From: Sorghum bicolor | Taxonomy: Eukaryota > Streptophyta > Magnoliopsida > Poales > Poaceae | Direction of reading: 5' to 3' | Length of the DNA stretch: 64,000 bases | Assembly (NCBI RefSeq): GCF_000003195.3 | Contig: NC_012873.2 | Location: 6,161,894 to 6,225,893 of the forward strand | Shown here: piece by piece, positions 1 to 17,006 of the stretch | How the letters are laid out: each line of letters starts with the position of its first letter | How positions within the stretch are numbered: the first letter of the stretch is position 1 | Program-made: the position numbers and the translations under genes | Notes under the pieces: model-generated | Told to the model about the DNA's origin: nothing | The model's input: the letters and a program-made list of their open reading frames with translations, nothing else | The model's database searches: none

Positions 1-7545
<7,545 letters not shown>

Positions 7546-8586
7546 GCATCGTACTGACAGTGCTCCTGGCTATCTCTGTAGATTCTATCTACATTTAGAA
7601 GCTTCTCAGTTCTCCGGCAGCTTAACAACGCGGTCAGGTAGATTGGAGATTTAGATGATAGTGATACAGGTCACAACCTATGTGTGGCCTCTTACTGTAG
7701 ATTCCGGTGTCCCAGCAAAGGTGCAGTCATGTTTTACCCGTTTCAGTCTTGTCCTACTTACCGGCCCTGTCATTGCGCGACTTCTGTTGTTGCTAAGGTT
7801 TAATCTCTGTAAATTTTATTCGAGGGATGGCACCGGCTAGCGCTGGTGTTTGAACTGTTGCCTGATGGGTTGCTCTGTTCTAGGGGATTAGATGAGATTT
7901 GCTAGGTCGGTAGGATTTACCCCATTTCTACCCTGCTTCATTTTATTTTAGTGGCAGCAGTGGGTAGTCGTAGTTCTTGGTTCTTTGGTGCTGGGCATTG
8001 TTTGCAGATGTCCCCTGCAGCATCTGACTGCGTTAGGGAATAACATGAGGAGTGTAATATTTTTTTTGACATAGAAGTTGTAACTAAACCGAAACTAATA
8101 ATGATGAATGAAAATGAATCCCTATTCCTTTCCCGGTTTCTTAATGTCGTAAGAGTTGGTTGGTCGCATCTGCCAGTTGACTTGGATGGACGGAAAGGTT
8201 GGGTTGAACAGCATCCCCATCTCTTCTAGGTCACTCGCTGCCATGTTTATTGGCTTTGTTTGATCTGGAAACTGGGAGAAATCAACAGAGCGAGGAATAA
8301 GATAAGTATGGAAATGCTTTATGTACATCTTGAACATAAACATGCGTGTCAAGCCATTGGATGCATTGATTTGAATCATTAGATCCTGTAAATGTATACG
8401 TTTGGGGCGAACCAATTTGACTGAATGTTTGCAGATTAGAGAGCTGGCAACAGACCCTGCATACGCTTGACGTGGGGCACCGGGCCTCCCAACGATTTGT
8501 AGCGCCTGTCCTTAATCCCTACTTTTCTTCGTCCACTTCAAATTCTACGTTATTTTAGCTGTTTAATAGTTTTTACTACATACTTA
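7546..8586 (+). other. MBD9 3' UTR and downstream intergenic sequence
   Basis: This starts after the MBD9 stop. The first 500 bases or so are plausible 3' UTR. A 97-codon open frame on the minus strand (8122-8415) has no recognisable family and no visible promoter, so I do not call it a gene. Confidence 0.5.
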
Positions 8587-8867
8587 GGCTTGTTTGGCAC
8601 AGCAAAACACTTTACTAGTAAAGCTGTTTTAAGCTGTTTTTTTTTTTAGAAAATAGCTTCATGAACAACTTTCTAGATGAAGCTGAGCTGTTTTGGAAGA
8701 AGTGTTTGGTAAAATAGCTTCATCGACTACTTCATGTATAGATGAGAGAGAGAAATGAGGGAGAGAGCTGCAATAAGCTATTTTTTTCAGCTTCATCTCA
8801 ACTCATGTCTTTGTAAGAGAAGAAAAGCAGCTTTATGAAGCTTTTGTGAGCTATACCAAACAGCCCA
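8587..8867. mobile_element. MITE with GGCTTGTTTGG / CCAAACAGCCC inverted ends
   Basis: The element begins GGCTTGTTTGG and ends CCAAACAGCCCA, which are near-perfect inverted repeats. It is flanked by TTA on both sides (8584-8586 and 8868-8870). The interior has repeated AGCT-containing runs. The 3-bp TWA duplication and about 280-bp length fit a PIF/Harbinger (Tourist-like) non-autonomous element. Confidence 0.6.
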
Positions 8868-9041
8868 TTAACTGTAATGCATAGATGTATAGTAAAAGCA
8901 ATGTATCTACAAGAACTAAATGACTTATAATTCGAAATATATGTAGTATTTTTCTTCGTTTCCTCGCCTGGGACCCCACCCGTTCTCGACTTCCGCTGCT
9001 GCCATGTCTAGGTCTGTCATGGCTCTATACCAGCAACCTAA

Positions 9042-9283
9042 GGCCTTGTTTAGATACATTCCAAAACCCAAAACTTTACAAGATTTTCCGTCACATCGAA
9101 TCTTATGGCACATGCATGAAGTATTAAATATAGATAAAAAGAATAACTAATTTCACAGTTTATCTTAAATCATGAGACGAATCTTTTAAGCCTAGTTACT
9201 CCATAATTAGATAATATTTGTCAAATAAAAACGAAAATGCTACAGTGTCAAAATCCAAAAACTTTTTGCATTTAAACAAGGCC
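9042..9283. mobile_element. Tourist-like MITE, GGCCTTGTTTAG family, copy 1
   Basis: The inverted ends are GGCCTTGTTTAG at the left and TTTAAACAAGGCC at the right. A TAA target duplication is present at 9039-9041 and 9284-9286. The body carries the family signature (TTTTCCGTCACATCGAATC, ATTAAATATAGAT, GCTACAGTGTCAAAAT). It is one of about ten relatives in this window and has no coding capacity. Confidence 0.85.
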
Positions 9284-9883
9284 TAAGCCACCCTGCCCAC
9301 TGAGCAACAGCCACTAGGTTTTTTTAGATATGGTGGGAAGAAAACTCTTGAACAAAGCCTCCAAAAAAGAAAAGATAGTCACATTTATCGATCTTGATCT
9401 CCTGAGTGACAGAGCATCACTACTAGGCCATTCCACTAATCCTGAATTTTTTTTTGTGAGACCCCACTAATCCTGAAATTGACCCTGTAAAAATATATTT
9501 TTTTTGGCAAAAACTTGGGAGATCTGTACTTACTTCTTTGTATTAAAGTAGAAAAGTTATGAAAATACACATTGTAAGCTAAACAGAGAGGGGTACGGTG
9601 GCCAGAGGTTTCTTTGTCCTTTCTTGAGGTGTTTGTCTTCAATGTGGTTTGTTTGTTTGCTCATGTTGCAACTGGGTTGTCGTTGGGTTGTGTTGGTAGA
9701 GTTGTCTTCTTCCTAAATCAACTTGGTATTCTTATAAACTTGGCAAAAACACAAAAAACCTTCTCCAACAACTCTCTAAATCTACTTGGTATTTATTCCA
9801 ACTTGCTAAACATCGTCGCCGCGCGCGTATACATCCGCACTCCCTATCCTCGCGTATCGTTGTTGCAATCTTCCTCGTCAACT
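9284..9883. other. Intergenic, no gene seen
   Basis: AT-rich sequence with short T and A runs. Open frames here are short and resemble nothing I recognise. Confidence 0.4.
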
Positions 9884-10165
9884 TCGTCATCCACCACAGG
9901 AACACCAGCGGGCTGCAGCGAACTTGCAGAGGTGGAGGCCTGCTGGCTTCTGAACTTGCCGAGCTTCACAGGAACACCAGCGGGCTGCAGCGAACTCGCA
10001 GAGGCAGAGGCGGTTGTCGTCCGCGAACTCGCAGAGGCACACCGCGCAGTCGAATCCTGCCGGCGCCGACCACGACGCCGTACAAGAACACCGGCAGCAC
10101 ATCGATGAAGGACTGGTCGACACCGGCGTCGTGGAGGTAGAACAGCTGCTGGAGCTATCCCTGGA
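9884..10165 (-). pseudogene. Fragment of an ATL-type RING-H2 E3 ligase gene
   Basis: On the minus strand one frame reads LFYLHDAGVDQSFIDVLPVF (about 10155-10095). After a frame change comes FDCAVCLCEFADDN (about 10050-10010). This order, a DQxFIDxLPVF linker followed by the first half of the RING-H2 (DCAVCLCEF), is characteristic of plant ATL ubiquitin ligases. The rest of the RING (second Cys/His half, WL) is missing. Instead, CLCEFA-encoding sequence is repeated, with a duplicated unit of about 35 bp at 9899-9933 and 9970-10003. The fragment lacks both termini and abuts a MITE at 10167, so it is a dead gene piece. Whether a transposon carried it here is unknown. Confidence 0.65.
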
Positions 10166-10166
10166 A

Positions 10167-10398
10167 CGCCTTGTTTAGTTCTAAAAAAAATTGCAAAATT
10201 TTTTAGATTTTCCGTCACATCGAATCTTGTGGCACATGTATAGAGTATTAAATATAGATAAAAGAAATAACTAATTGCACAAGTTACCTGTAGTTTGCGA
10301 GACGAATCTTTTGAGCCTAGTTAGTTCATAATTGGACAATACTTTTGAAATAGAAACGAAAGTGCTACAGTCTCCATTTTGCAAATTTTTTTGAACTG
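10167..10398. mobile_element. Tourist-like MITE, GGCCTTGTTTAG family, copy 2 (right end lost)
   Basis: The left end is GCCTTGTTTAGTTC and the interior has the family signature (TTTTCCGTCACATCGAATC, TTAAATATAGAT). The right end stops at GAACTGA, where GAACTAAACAAGGCC is expected. Copy 3 follows directly, so the two elements collide head to tail. Confidence 0.75.
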
Positions 10399-10399
10399 A

Positions 10400-10614
10400 C
10401 CTTGTTTACTTCCACCCAAAAACCTAAAATTTTTCAAGATTCTCCGTCACATCAAATCTTTAGACGCATGCATGGAGTATTAAATATAGACGAAAATAAA
10501 AACTGATTGCACAGTTTGGTCGAAATTTACGAAACGGATCTTTTGAGCCTAGTTAGTCCAAACGAAAGTGCTACAGTGTCGCGGAATTTTTCCCTTCAGA
10601 AACTAAACACGACC
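10400..10614. mobile_element. Tourist-like MITE, GGCCTTGTTTAG family, copy 3
   Basis: Starts CCTTGTTTACTTCC and ends AACTAAACACGACC followed by TAA. It has the shared interior (CTCCGTCACATCAAATC, TTAAATATAGAC) but lacks the block between GTTAGTCC and AAACGAAAG that other copies have, so it is slightly shorter. Confidence 0.75.
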
Positions 10615-11116
10615 TAAAGAAGGCCTTAGTTGTATGATTTTGTGACTACTGTTGTTGGTAGAGTTGTCATAGTCGTTTGTAGTTGTTACAACTATATATT
10701 GTTGTTATTCTGTTATACCCAATCTAGGGTTTCTTCTTTATCAATATAATCGGCAGCTCTCCTGGTTGATTTTTTTTTTTTAAGTAAACAGAGCTTGGGC
10801 AACACCACGCCCTATAAAATTCAAAAAAAACATTAATTCTTACTTCAGTAATGGACCCTCGACCTACAAGAAAACTATATATCAAACTCAATAAATGTAG
10901 AAGACATAAAGCAATATGGCAAACTCATCTTCCTCCACACAAGGAAAATATATAAACATAAATGAAGAAGCGAAGACAAAATTTTGAATGCACATATATG
11001 CATGTGTATATATATGAAGCTATCAGCAGCTGCTGTTATTTCACAAACACAGTACACAATGACTCCTTTAATCTACACAAGCCAGCAGCATCCTGCCAGC
11101 AATGTATCTGCTTCAT
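10615..11116. other. Intergenic sequence downstream of the CLC gene
   Basis: AT-rich. It probably contains the 3' UTR of the minus-strand CLC gene ending at 11117. No separate gene is seen. Confidence 0.4.
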
Positions 11117-14100
11117 TCATCCGCTGTTGGCGACCCACTCAATGAGCGAGCGCAAGTACTTGGCCACGGCGCCCCTCTGCCACCGGAGCCTCTTCCACCT
11201 GCTTTTTAGAAGCACAGGGTGCAGCCCCAGGATGTGCTCCGGCATGAAGTCATGCCTCGTCAAGATGCCCACCACCGGCGACCTCTGCAAACATATATAT
11301 ATCGTCAGGAGCACATACATAATATATATGACAAAATAAAAATGAAAGCTTATTAGCCGAATTCATAATATTTTTTTTTCATAATAAATGAGCCAACAGT
11401 ACTTTTTATCATGTCTTATCAGCCAAATCAACAAGGCTATGTTTGGTACTCTCTCCATCTCAAATTATAAGACGTTTGACTTTTTTTATCGGTCATTCTT
11501 GAAAAACTTTGATTAATAAACAAGCCACGACAAAAGAAATGATATTTTGTATAAATTTTTAAATAAGATGAGTAGTCAAAATTGATGTCAAAAAAGTCAA
11601 ACGACAGGATGTGCGGCACGCCGGCACTTACATCGCAGGCCTTGGGCACGACGAGGAGGTGGCGCAGACCGACCTCCCGGAACAGCACGAGCGCCTTTGC
11701 CAGCGACATGGTCTCGACCACCGTGTACGGCGACGTGTTGGTGAAGGGGTGAAGGTCGACGTACATCTCCATCTCCTCCGGCGACAGCACCACGTCGGCG
11801 ATGGCGTCCTGCTTCCCGGACCCGCGCTTGTCGAAGTCCTCCGCCTGGAACCTCCCGGCCACGTACTCCTTCCGGCACCGCTCGGGCGCCGCCAGGAACT
11901 CCCTCTTCTTGAGCAGCACCAGCAGGTGCGCGCGCAGCACCAGGCCGTAGAGCACCGGCGGCCCCGGCGAGAATGGCGGCTCGTCGACGACGGGGAACGC
12001 GTGGTGCCCCGTGGTCCGCAGCGTGTGCACGACGCTCCCGACCTTCTCGACGCCGCCGAAGCTCCGCAGCGGGCCGGCCACCACGTCGCCGACGGTGAGC
12101 TGCCGCATGTACGGCTCGGCGTGGCCGTCGAGGTGCGGCAGGCCCTTGAGGCGCAGGATGAGGTCGTAGATGCTGGAGTTGAAGGAGTCGGCGACCGTCT
12201 TGGAGATGAGCAGCACGAGCATGACGAGCGGGAGGAGGAGCAGGTTGTTGGTGAGCTCGAGGATGATGACGCACACGGACACCGTCATCCGGAGCGTCCC
12301 GCCGAGGAAGGACGCGGAGCCGAGGATGGCGACGAGGCCGTGGTCGAGGCCGGACCGGCCGCCGAGCAGCATGGCGACGAGGCGGCCGTAGGTGGCGCCG
12401 GTGAGGATGATGGGGACGAAGAGACCCGACGGCGCCACCACGCCGTAGCTCAGCACGCCGAGCGCGTACGACGCCACGAAGAAGATGGCCATGGACGCCG
12501 GGTGGTACACGTCGTTGGTGCCCGTGGTGTAGAGGTTGCGGATGGCGTCGTCGTTGATGTTGAGGAACAGGCTGGCGAGGTCGTTGTAGTGCCCCGCCGG
12601 GCAGTGGAACCGCCGGAAACGGTTCAGCGCGTGGCACGTCCCGTCCGGCGACGCTAGCGGCCCCGTCGTCGGGCACGGCCGGCACGGCGCCAGCCATGGC
12701 AGGCCGAACACGCAGCACGACGTCACCATGGAGACGGTGGCCGCTAACAGCAGCTTGTGCGCTCCTCCTCTCCTGCAAATTTAATGATTACTCCTACATT
12801 TAGGGCTTGTTTAGTTTACCCCAAAACCAAAAAATTTTCAAGATTTCTTGTCACACCGAATCTTGCAGTATATACATGGAGCATTAAATATAGACAAAAA
12901 TAAAAATTAATTTGACAGTTTGCCTGTAAATCGCGAGACAAATCTTTTAAGCCTAGTTACTCTATGATTAGACAATGTTTGTCAAATAAAAACGAAAATG
13001 CTATAGTGTTAAAATTCAAAAACTTTTTGAATCTAAACAAGTCCTTAGTTAATCGAAATTCGATCGACCAACAAATTAATCATGAGGACGACACTAGAAT
13101 GCATGCATACTCGTTGATGGCGTTGTAGACTCGGAGAACCTTGATCATGAGGAAGTTGTAGAGGCCGCCGAGGAGGGCGCCGGTGACGCCGATGAGGATG
13201 ACGGTGGGGATGTCCTTGAGGTGGTAGGTCATGAGGTCGTCGAAAATGGTGCTCACGTCGTACATGATGAGGCCGCCGCGGCCGAACATGCCGCACCGCC
13301 CGGACGCGCACAGCTCGATGAAGAGGCGGAGCACCACCGCCACCACGGCCGTCGTGAAGAAGGAGCGCCAGATGAGCGCGCTGCGCCACCACGACGAGAG
13401 GGACTCGAGAGCGAACAGCACGCCGCCGACGGGCGCGCGGAACGCCGCCGCCACCCCGGCGCCGGCGCCGATGGTCACCAGGTCGCGCCGGTCCCGGTCG
13501 TTCTTGAAGTAGCGCAGCCAGCGGCAGGTGAGGCCGTACTTGCGGGAGCCTCCCTGCCCGAAGATGGCGGCGATGCACGCGCCGGTGTGGACCATCGGCC
13601 CCGCCTTGCCGACGTGCAGCGACGATGATACGCCCGCGATGTTCCCCACGACCTGCACATCAGCATGTACAGTGCCACCAGTTTGAGTACTACATGCAAA
13701 AGACACAGCTCAACTTTCGTTCAAGGCAAATTTTGGACACTGATCATCAGTGAAGTACTCCCTCCGGTCCATTTTATCTGGCGCACACATATACCAAGAT
13801 TCAAACTTTTAAAACTTTGACCATTAATTAGACTAATAATTATTAACTGTTATAACACAAATTTTATATAATTAGATTTGTAAAGAATTATACTATCTAA
13901 TGATTATAAGTTTATAAGCATAAATAATATAATATAAAATAAATGAATGGTCAAAATGTAATCTAGGAGACCGTGTCATTCTAACCTGCGCCAGATAAAA
14001 TGGACCGGAGGGAGTACTTGTTTTAGACCAGGTTTGGTAGGAGGTGGTAAACTTTACCGCCTACCGCATCGAATGTTTGACACTTGTATGAATTATTAAA

Positions 14101-17006
14101 TATAGATTATTTACGAAATTAAAAACATAGCTAAAGAATAATTTGTGAGACGATTTTTTAAACATAATTAGTGCATGATTGGACACAAATTACCAAATAA
14201 AACGAAAATACTACAGTAATTAATAAATTTTAACACCCCCAACCAAACACTCCCTTTATTTGCTCTAGGACAATGTGTGAATATATTTCATTATCTCGAA
14301 ATCAATTTATGAAAGTGCATAGTGCCACTAAATTTTTCTACAAATTTTCACTCCTGCCAATTTTATAAGGATATGTCTATCCGTTGCTCGGCTGTTTTGG
14401 CTCCGAGAGCACTCCAAATTTTTTCTTCGCCGTCTTCTTTCTCTTGACGTGCCACCGCTGCCACCACCATCCCGCCGCGACACATGTTCCAATTAAATGG
14501 TGAATTATGTCTACATTCTCTATTTCTCAAAGCCATTTAAAAACCACTAGTCTCATCTTTAACTAGATGGCAAGTGAATTCCAATTCATTCTTAGGCCCT
14601 ATTTATGACAGCTCCAAAAGACTCTAGCTCTTTGCTATAGTATGCGGAGGAATAGGAGTCGGTGAAGCAAAAAATAGTTGCTTCATCAACTCTTAGTTCC
14701 TTTTGTGAGAGAAAAAAGAAAAATGGTTTCTTGCTACAAATACACGGGGAGTTAAAACCTGAGCCTCAAGAGCTATCAAACCAGACCTTAGACTATATGC
14801 TATATATAAATATGGTTCGCCTAAACGGTCGTTTAGACCATTTAAACACCGTATAAACGTTACACAGTGGTACACCGTTTTTGTTTAATAATCTATTTAG
14901 CCCGTTTAATTGACCGTTTAGCCCGTTTAATAGACTTTAGCCCGAATAATGACTAAACGGCAGGTGACCGACTGTTTACCGTTTAGCGTTTAGAAAAACA
15001 GAATGTCTATTAATATTTGAACAAAAGAGACTAGTACTTTGTTCTACTTTCCGGGAGGGAGAGTTGGTAAAGTGGACATATTTTGCGAGTATATGTTTAT
15101 TTTAGAGTACACGAAACATATATACCGAGGTTAAAGTTCAAAGATTTACAACGACCTTCTTTCTCCTTTTTTTATTGTGTATCCAAGGGTGGAAACAGCC
15201 AAAAATGAGTCAGTGTCACTAATAAAACGATAAAGGTAAGCTAAAGATGCAAATGATTTCGTCAGGATTGACTGACCCTTGTGACAATATATTTGTCAAT
15301 TCTTACGTCATAGGATTTTGACTACATAATATAATATAATGTTGGACTGTGAACGCTACGGAAGTTTTACATTTTTATCTTGATGGTTCACGCTCTTTTA
15401 AAAAAAACTATGGATATATAATGAGTATACTTTTGCGGGAATATAATCGACTTTGTTGTGAGGTATAATGCGGATTTGAGAAGGAAATATACATTATATT
15501 ATGAAGTCAAAATCCTATGACGTCCTTAGCAAACATCTACTACATGAGTGGCGTGATGATCCACACAACATAAATAGAAAAATCCCGTGCCCTTCATTAT
15601 TGGTGGCGCCCCTGACATCAAAACAAATCATAGAAAAAGTATTTGCGGTAAGAACATGCAGACATGCTCCCAGATTTAATAATGCGAAAACTGCAGTAGT
15701 AAACTCTTCGCATAGAAGTCTACTCTGTCCCGTGCAATGCATCGATCTTTTCTTTGTTTGTTTTTTTGTTTTTTTTTTGGCAGATTGCTCGGTTTCTCGT
15801 GGCCATTATGCACTTGGAGGAACTGATGTCAGTCCTTGCTACATTAGTCATTAGTGTTTGTGAACAATCCAGGTGCACACAGCTGAGCTGGCAGCGGCGA
15901 GGTGGGGGCCATGTGCAGGCAGCAAGAAAGCGACGGCGAGGCCTGGCAGGATAGGAAAGGATAGGAACACCAACAGACACGCACGACGACGACGCACCTT
16001 GACAGCGAGGGTCCGCAGGGAGAAGATGTTGGGCGCGTCGACGCCGTTGAGGTACGCCTTGACCTCCGGGATCCCCGACCCGCCGGCCGCCGGCGACACG
16101 AACGACGTGATCGACGACGCCAGCAGCAGCAGCGCCAGGTTGCCGCCGGCGAACACCCAGAACGCCGTCCAGTAGCTGCATGCGTACAGTACAAATGCAC
16201 CACAGGAACATGATGATCAGATAGATCTGAAACAGCTATAAAGGTCGGCATATACTGCGTGGACAAAGTACGTAGAGACAAAACTCAAGGACCATTTGTT
16301 GCCTTCTAAATCGATCCACTTTTTTTTTTTGCCTTTTTGGTAATGGTATATACTCCATAGGACAATGAAAGGGGCAAAAGGCAGGGCAAGGCACACCTGG
16401 TGGAGTCCATGAGGGCGGAGACGGCCTGGTGCTTGAAGCCGGCGACGTTCTCGACGGCGAGGTTGATGACGAAGCCGACGGTGCCGGTGAGGATGCCGAT
16501 GGCGAAGCAGAAGGCCCACTTGAGCACCACGTACCGCACCTGGTCGCCCTTGGACCTCGTCCTCCAGTTCTGGTCGAACAGCTCGTTCTCTATCATCCTG
16601 TAAATACGTCATCCAATCCAATCCAGCAGTCACTCACACACCAAACAAGGGATGCATCGATTGATCGATCGATCGGGCAGATATTGCAGACTAAATAACA
16701 TGAGTTTTGTTTGAGTGACTGACAACTCGAGCAAGAAACGCATATTGAATGACTAATAGATTCGGCAGATAATCTTAAGCGAATGAGCTGAATTTGCCAA
16801 GTGGATCGAACAATGCCAAAGAAGGGAGGGAGCAGAGGCGTTTGCTTTGCTTACTCGTAGTCGAGGCTCTCGATAGGGCAAGGATTGGAGCCGACCATGG
16901 CCACCTGGGAGGTGTTGTTGGTGGCGCTCCGGTGGAGCAGTGCCCGGTTCAGGGGCCGCTGCTCCTCCTCCATGCCCACCGTGACATCCTCCGGCGGCGA
17001 CGACAT
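11117..17006 (-). CDS. CLC-type anion channel/transporter, plant CLC-c/-g-like, 793 aa
   Basis: Six exons on the minus strand: 17006-16855, 16597-16397, 16175-15998, 13652-13111, 12772-11632 and 11284-11117 (TGA). They sum to 2,382 nt with consistent GT..AG phases, and the length is normal for plant CLCs. Plant CLCs move chloride or nitrate across vacuole and endomembranes. Motif 1 is GSGIPE at residues 150-155; Ser is the chloride-type residue, where AtCLCa has Pro. Motif 2 is GKAGPMVH, with Ala194 at the gating-glutamate position. PVGGVLFALES places Ser261 where proton-coupled members have the proton glutamate. Motif 3 is GLFVP (474-478). Two C-terminal CBS regions follow, the last containing GILTRHDF. 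The hydrophobic segments match the CLC fold. Subgroup c/g is inferred from GKAGPMVHTGACIA. Intron 3 (13653-15997) is full of MITEs. No frame breaks are seen. Confidence 0.93.
11446..11604. mobile_element. Stowaway-like MITE remnant in CLC intron 5
   Basis: Contains CTCTCTCCATCTCAAATTAT followed by AAGACGTTTGAC, typical of the left part of grass Stowaway/mariner-type MITEs, and ends near GTCAAACGAC. No clean right terminus or TA duplication is visible, so it is a degraded copy. Confidence 0.5.
12803..13044. mobile_element. Tourist-like MITE, GGCCTTGTTTAG family, copy 4 (CLC intron 4)
   Basis: Ends are GGGCTTGTTTAG and CTAAACAAGTCC. A TTA duplication is present at 12800-12802 and 13045-13047. 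It sits within the short intron between CLC exons 4 and 5, close to the acceptor of exon 5. Confidence 0.85.
13758..14014. mobile_element. Stowaway MITE in CLC intron 3
   Basis: Near-perfect long terminal inverted repeats: CTCCCTCCGGTCCATTTTAT at the left, and the reverse complement ending CCGGAGGGAG at the right. TA duplications flank both sides (13756-13757 and 14015-14016). The 257-bp size, ends and TA target are diagnostic of Stowaway (Tc1/mariner-type) MITEs. The arms are nearly intact, suggesting a recent insertion. Confidence 0.9.
14029..14255. mobile_element. MITE with GTTTGGT / ACCAAAC ends in CLC intron 3
   Basis: Starts near CAGGTTTGGTAGG and ends near CCAACCAAACACTCCC, which are imperfect inverted ends. 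The interior has TTAAATATAGAT and TACTACAGTAATT, distantly like the GGCCTTGTTTAG family. It lies about 15 bp from the neighbouring Stowaway element. No clear target duplication was identified. Confidence 0.5.
14810..14995. repeat. Cluster of CCGTTTA-type short repeats
   Basis: The motif CGTTTA(G/A)/GTTTAGCCCGTTTAA recurs many times in both orientations. Such clusters resemble the subterminal repeats of hAT-type transposons, but I see no complete element, so the class is uncertain. Located in CLC intron 3. Confidence 0.4.
15305..15523. mobile_element. 219-bp inverted-repeat element in CLC intron 3
   Basis: The left arm starts ACGTCATAGGATTTTGACT. The right arm is its reverse complement and ends AAAATCCTATGACGT. 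The arms continue through an AT-rich ATAATATAATG segment, giving about 32 paired bases around a roughly 155-bp centre. The shape is that of a MITE. The flanking TCTT / CCTT is too imperfect to call a target duplication. I do not recognise the family. Confidence 0.6.

Noticed and set aside
8122..8415. 97-codon minus-strand open frame downstream of MBD9
   Set aside because: No recognisable family, AT-rich context and no splice or promoter support. It could be a gene relic but cannot be supported.
11597..12778. Long open frames overlapping the CLC exon 5 in other frames and on the opposite strand
   Set aside because: They are Arg/His/Pro-rich translations of GC-rich coding DNA with no domains. 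The CLC frame has all family motifs.
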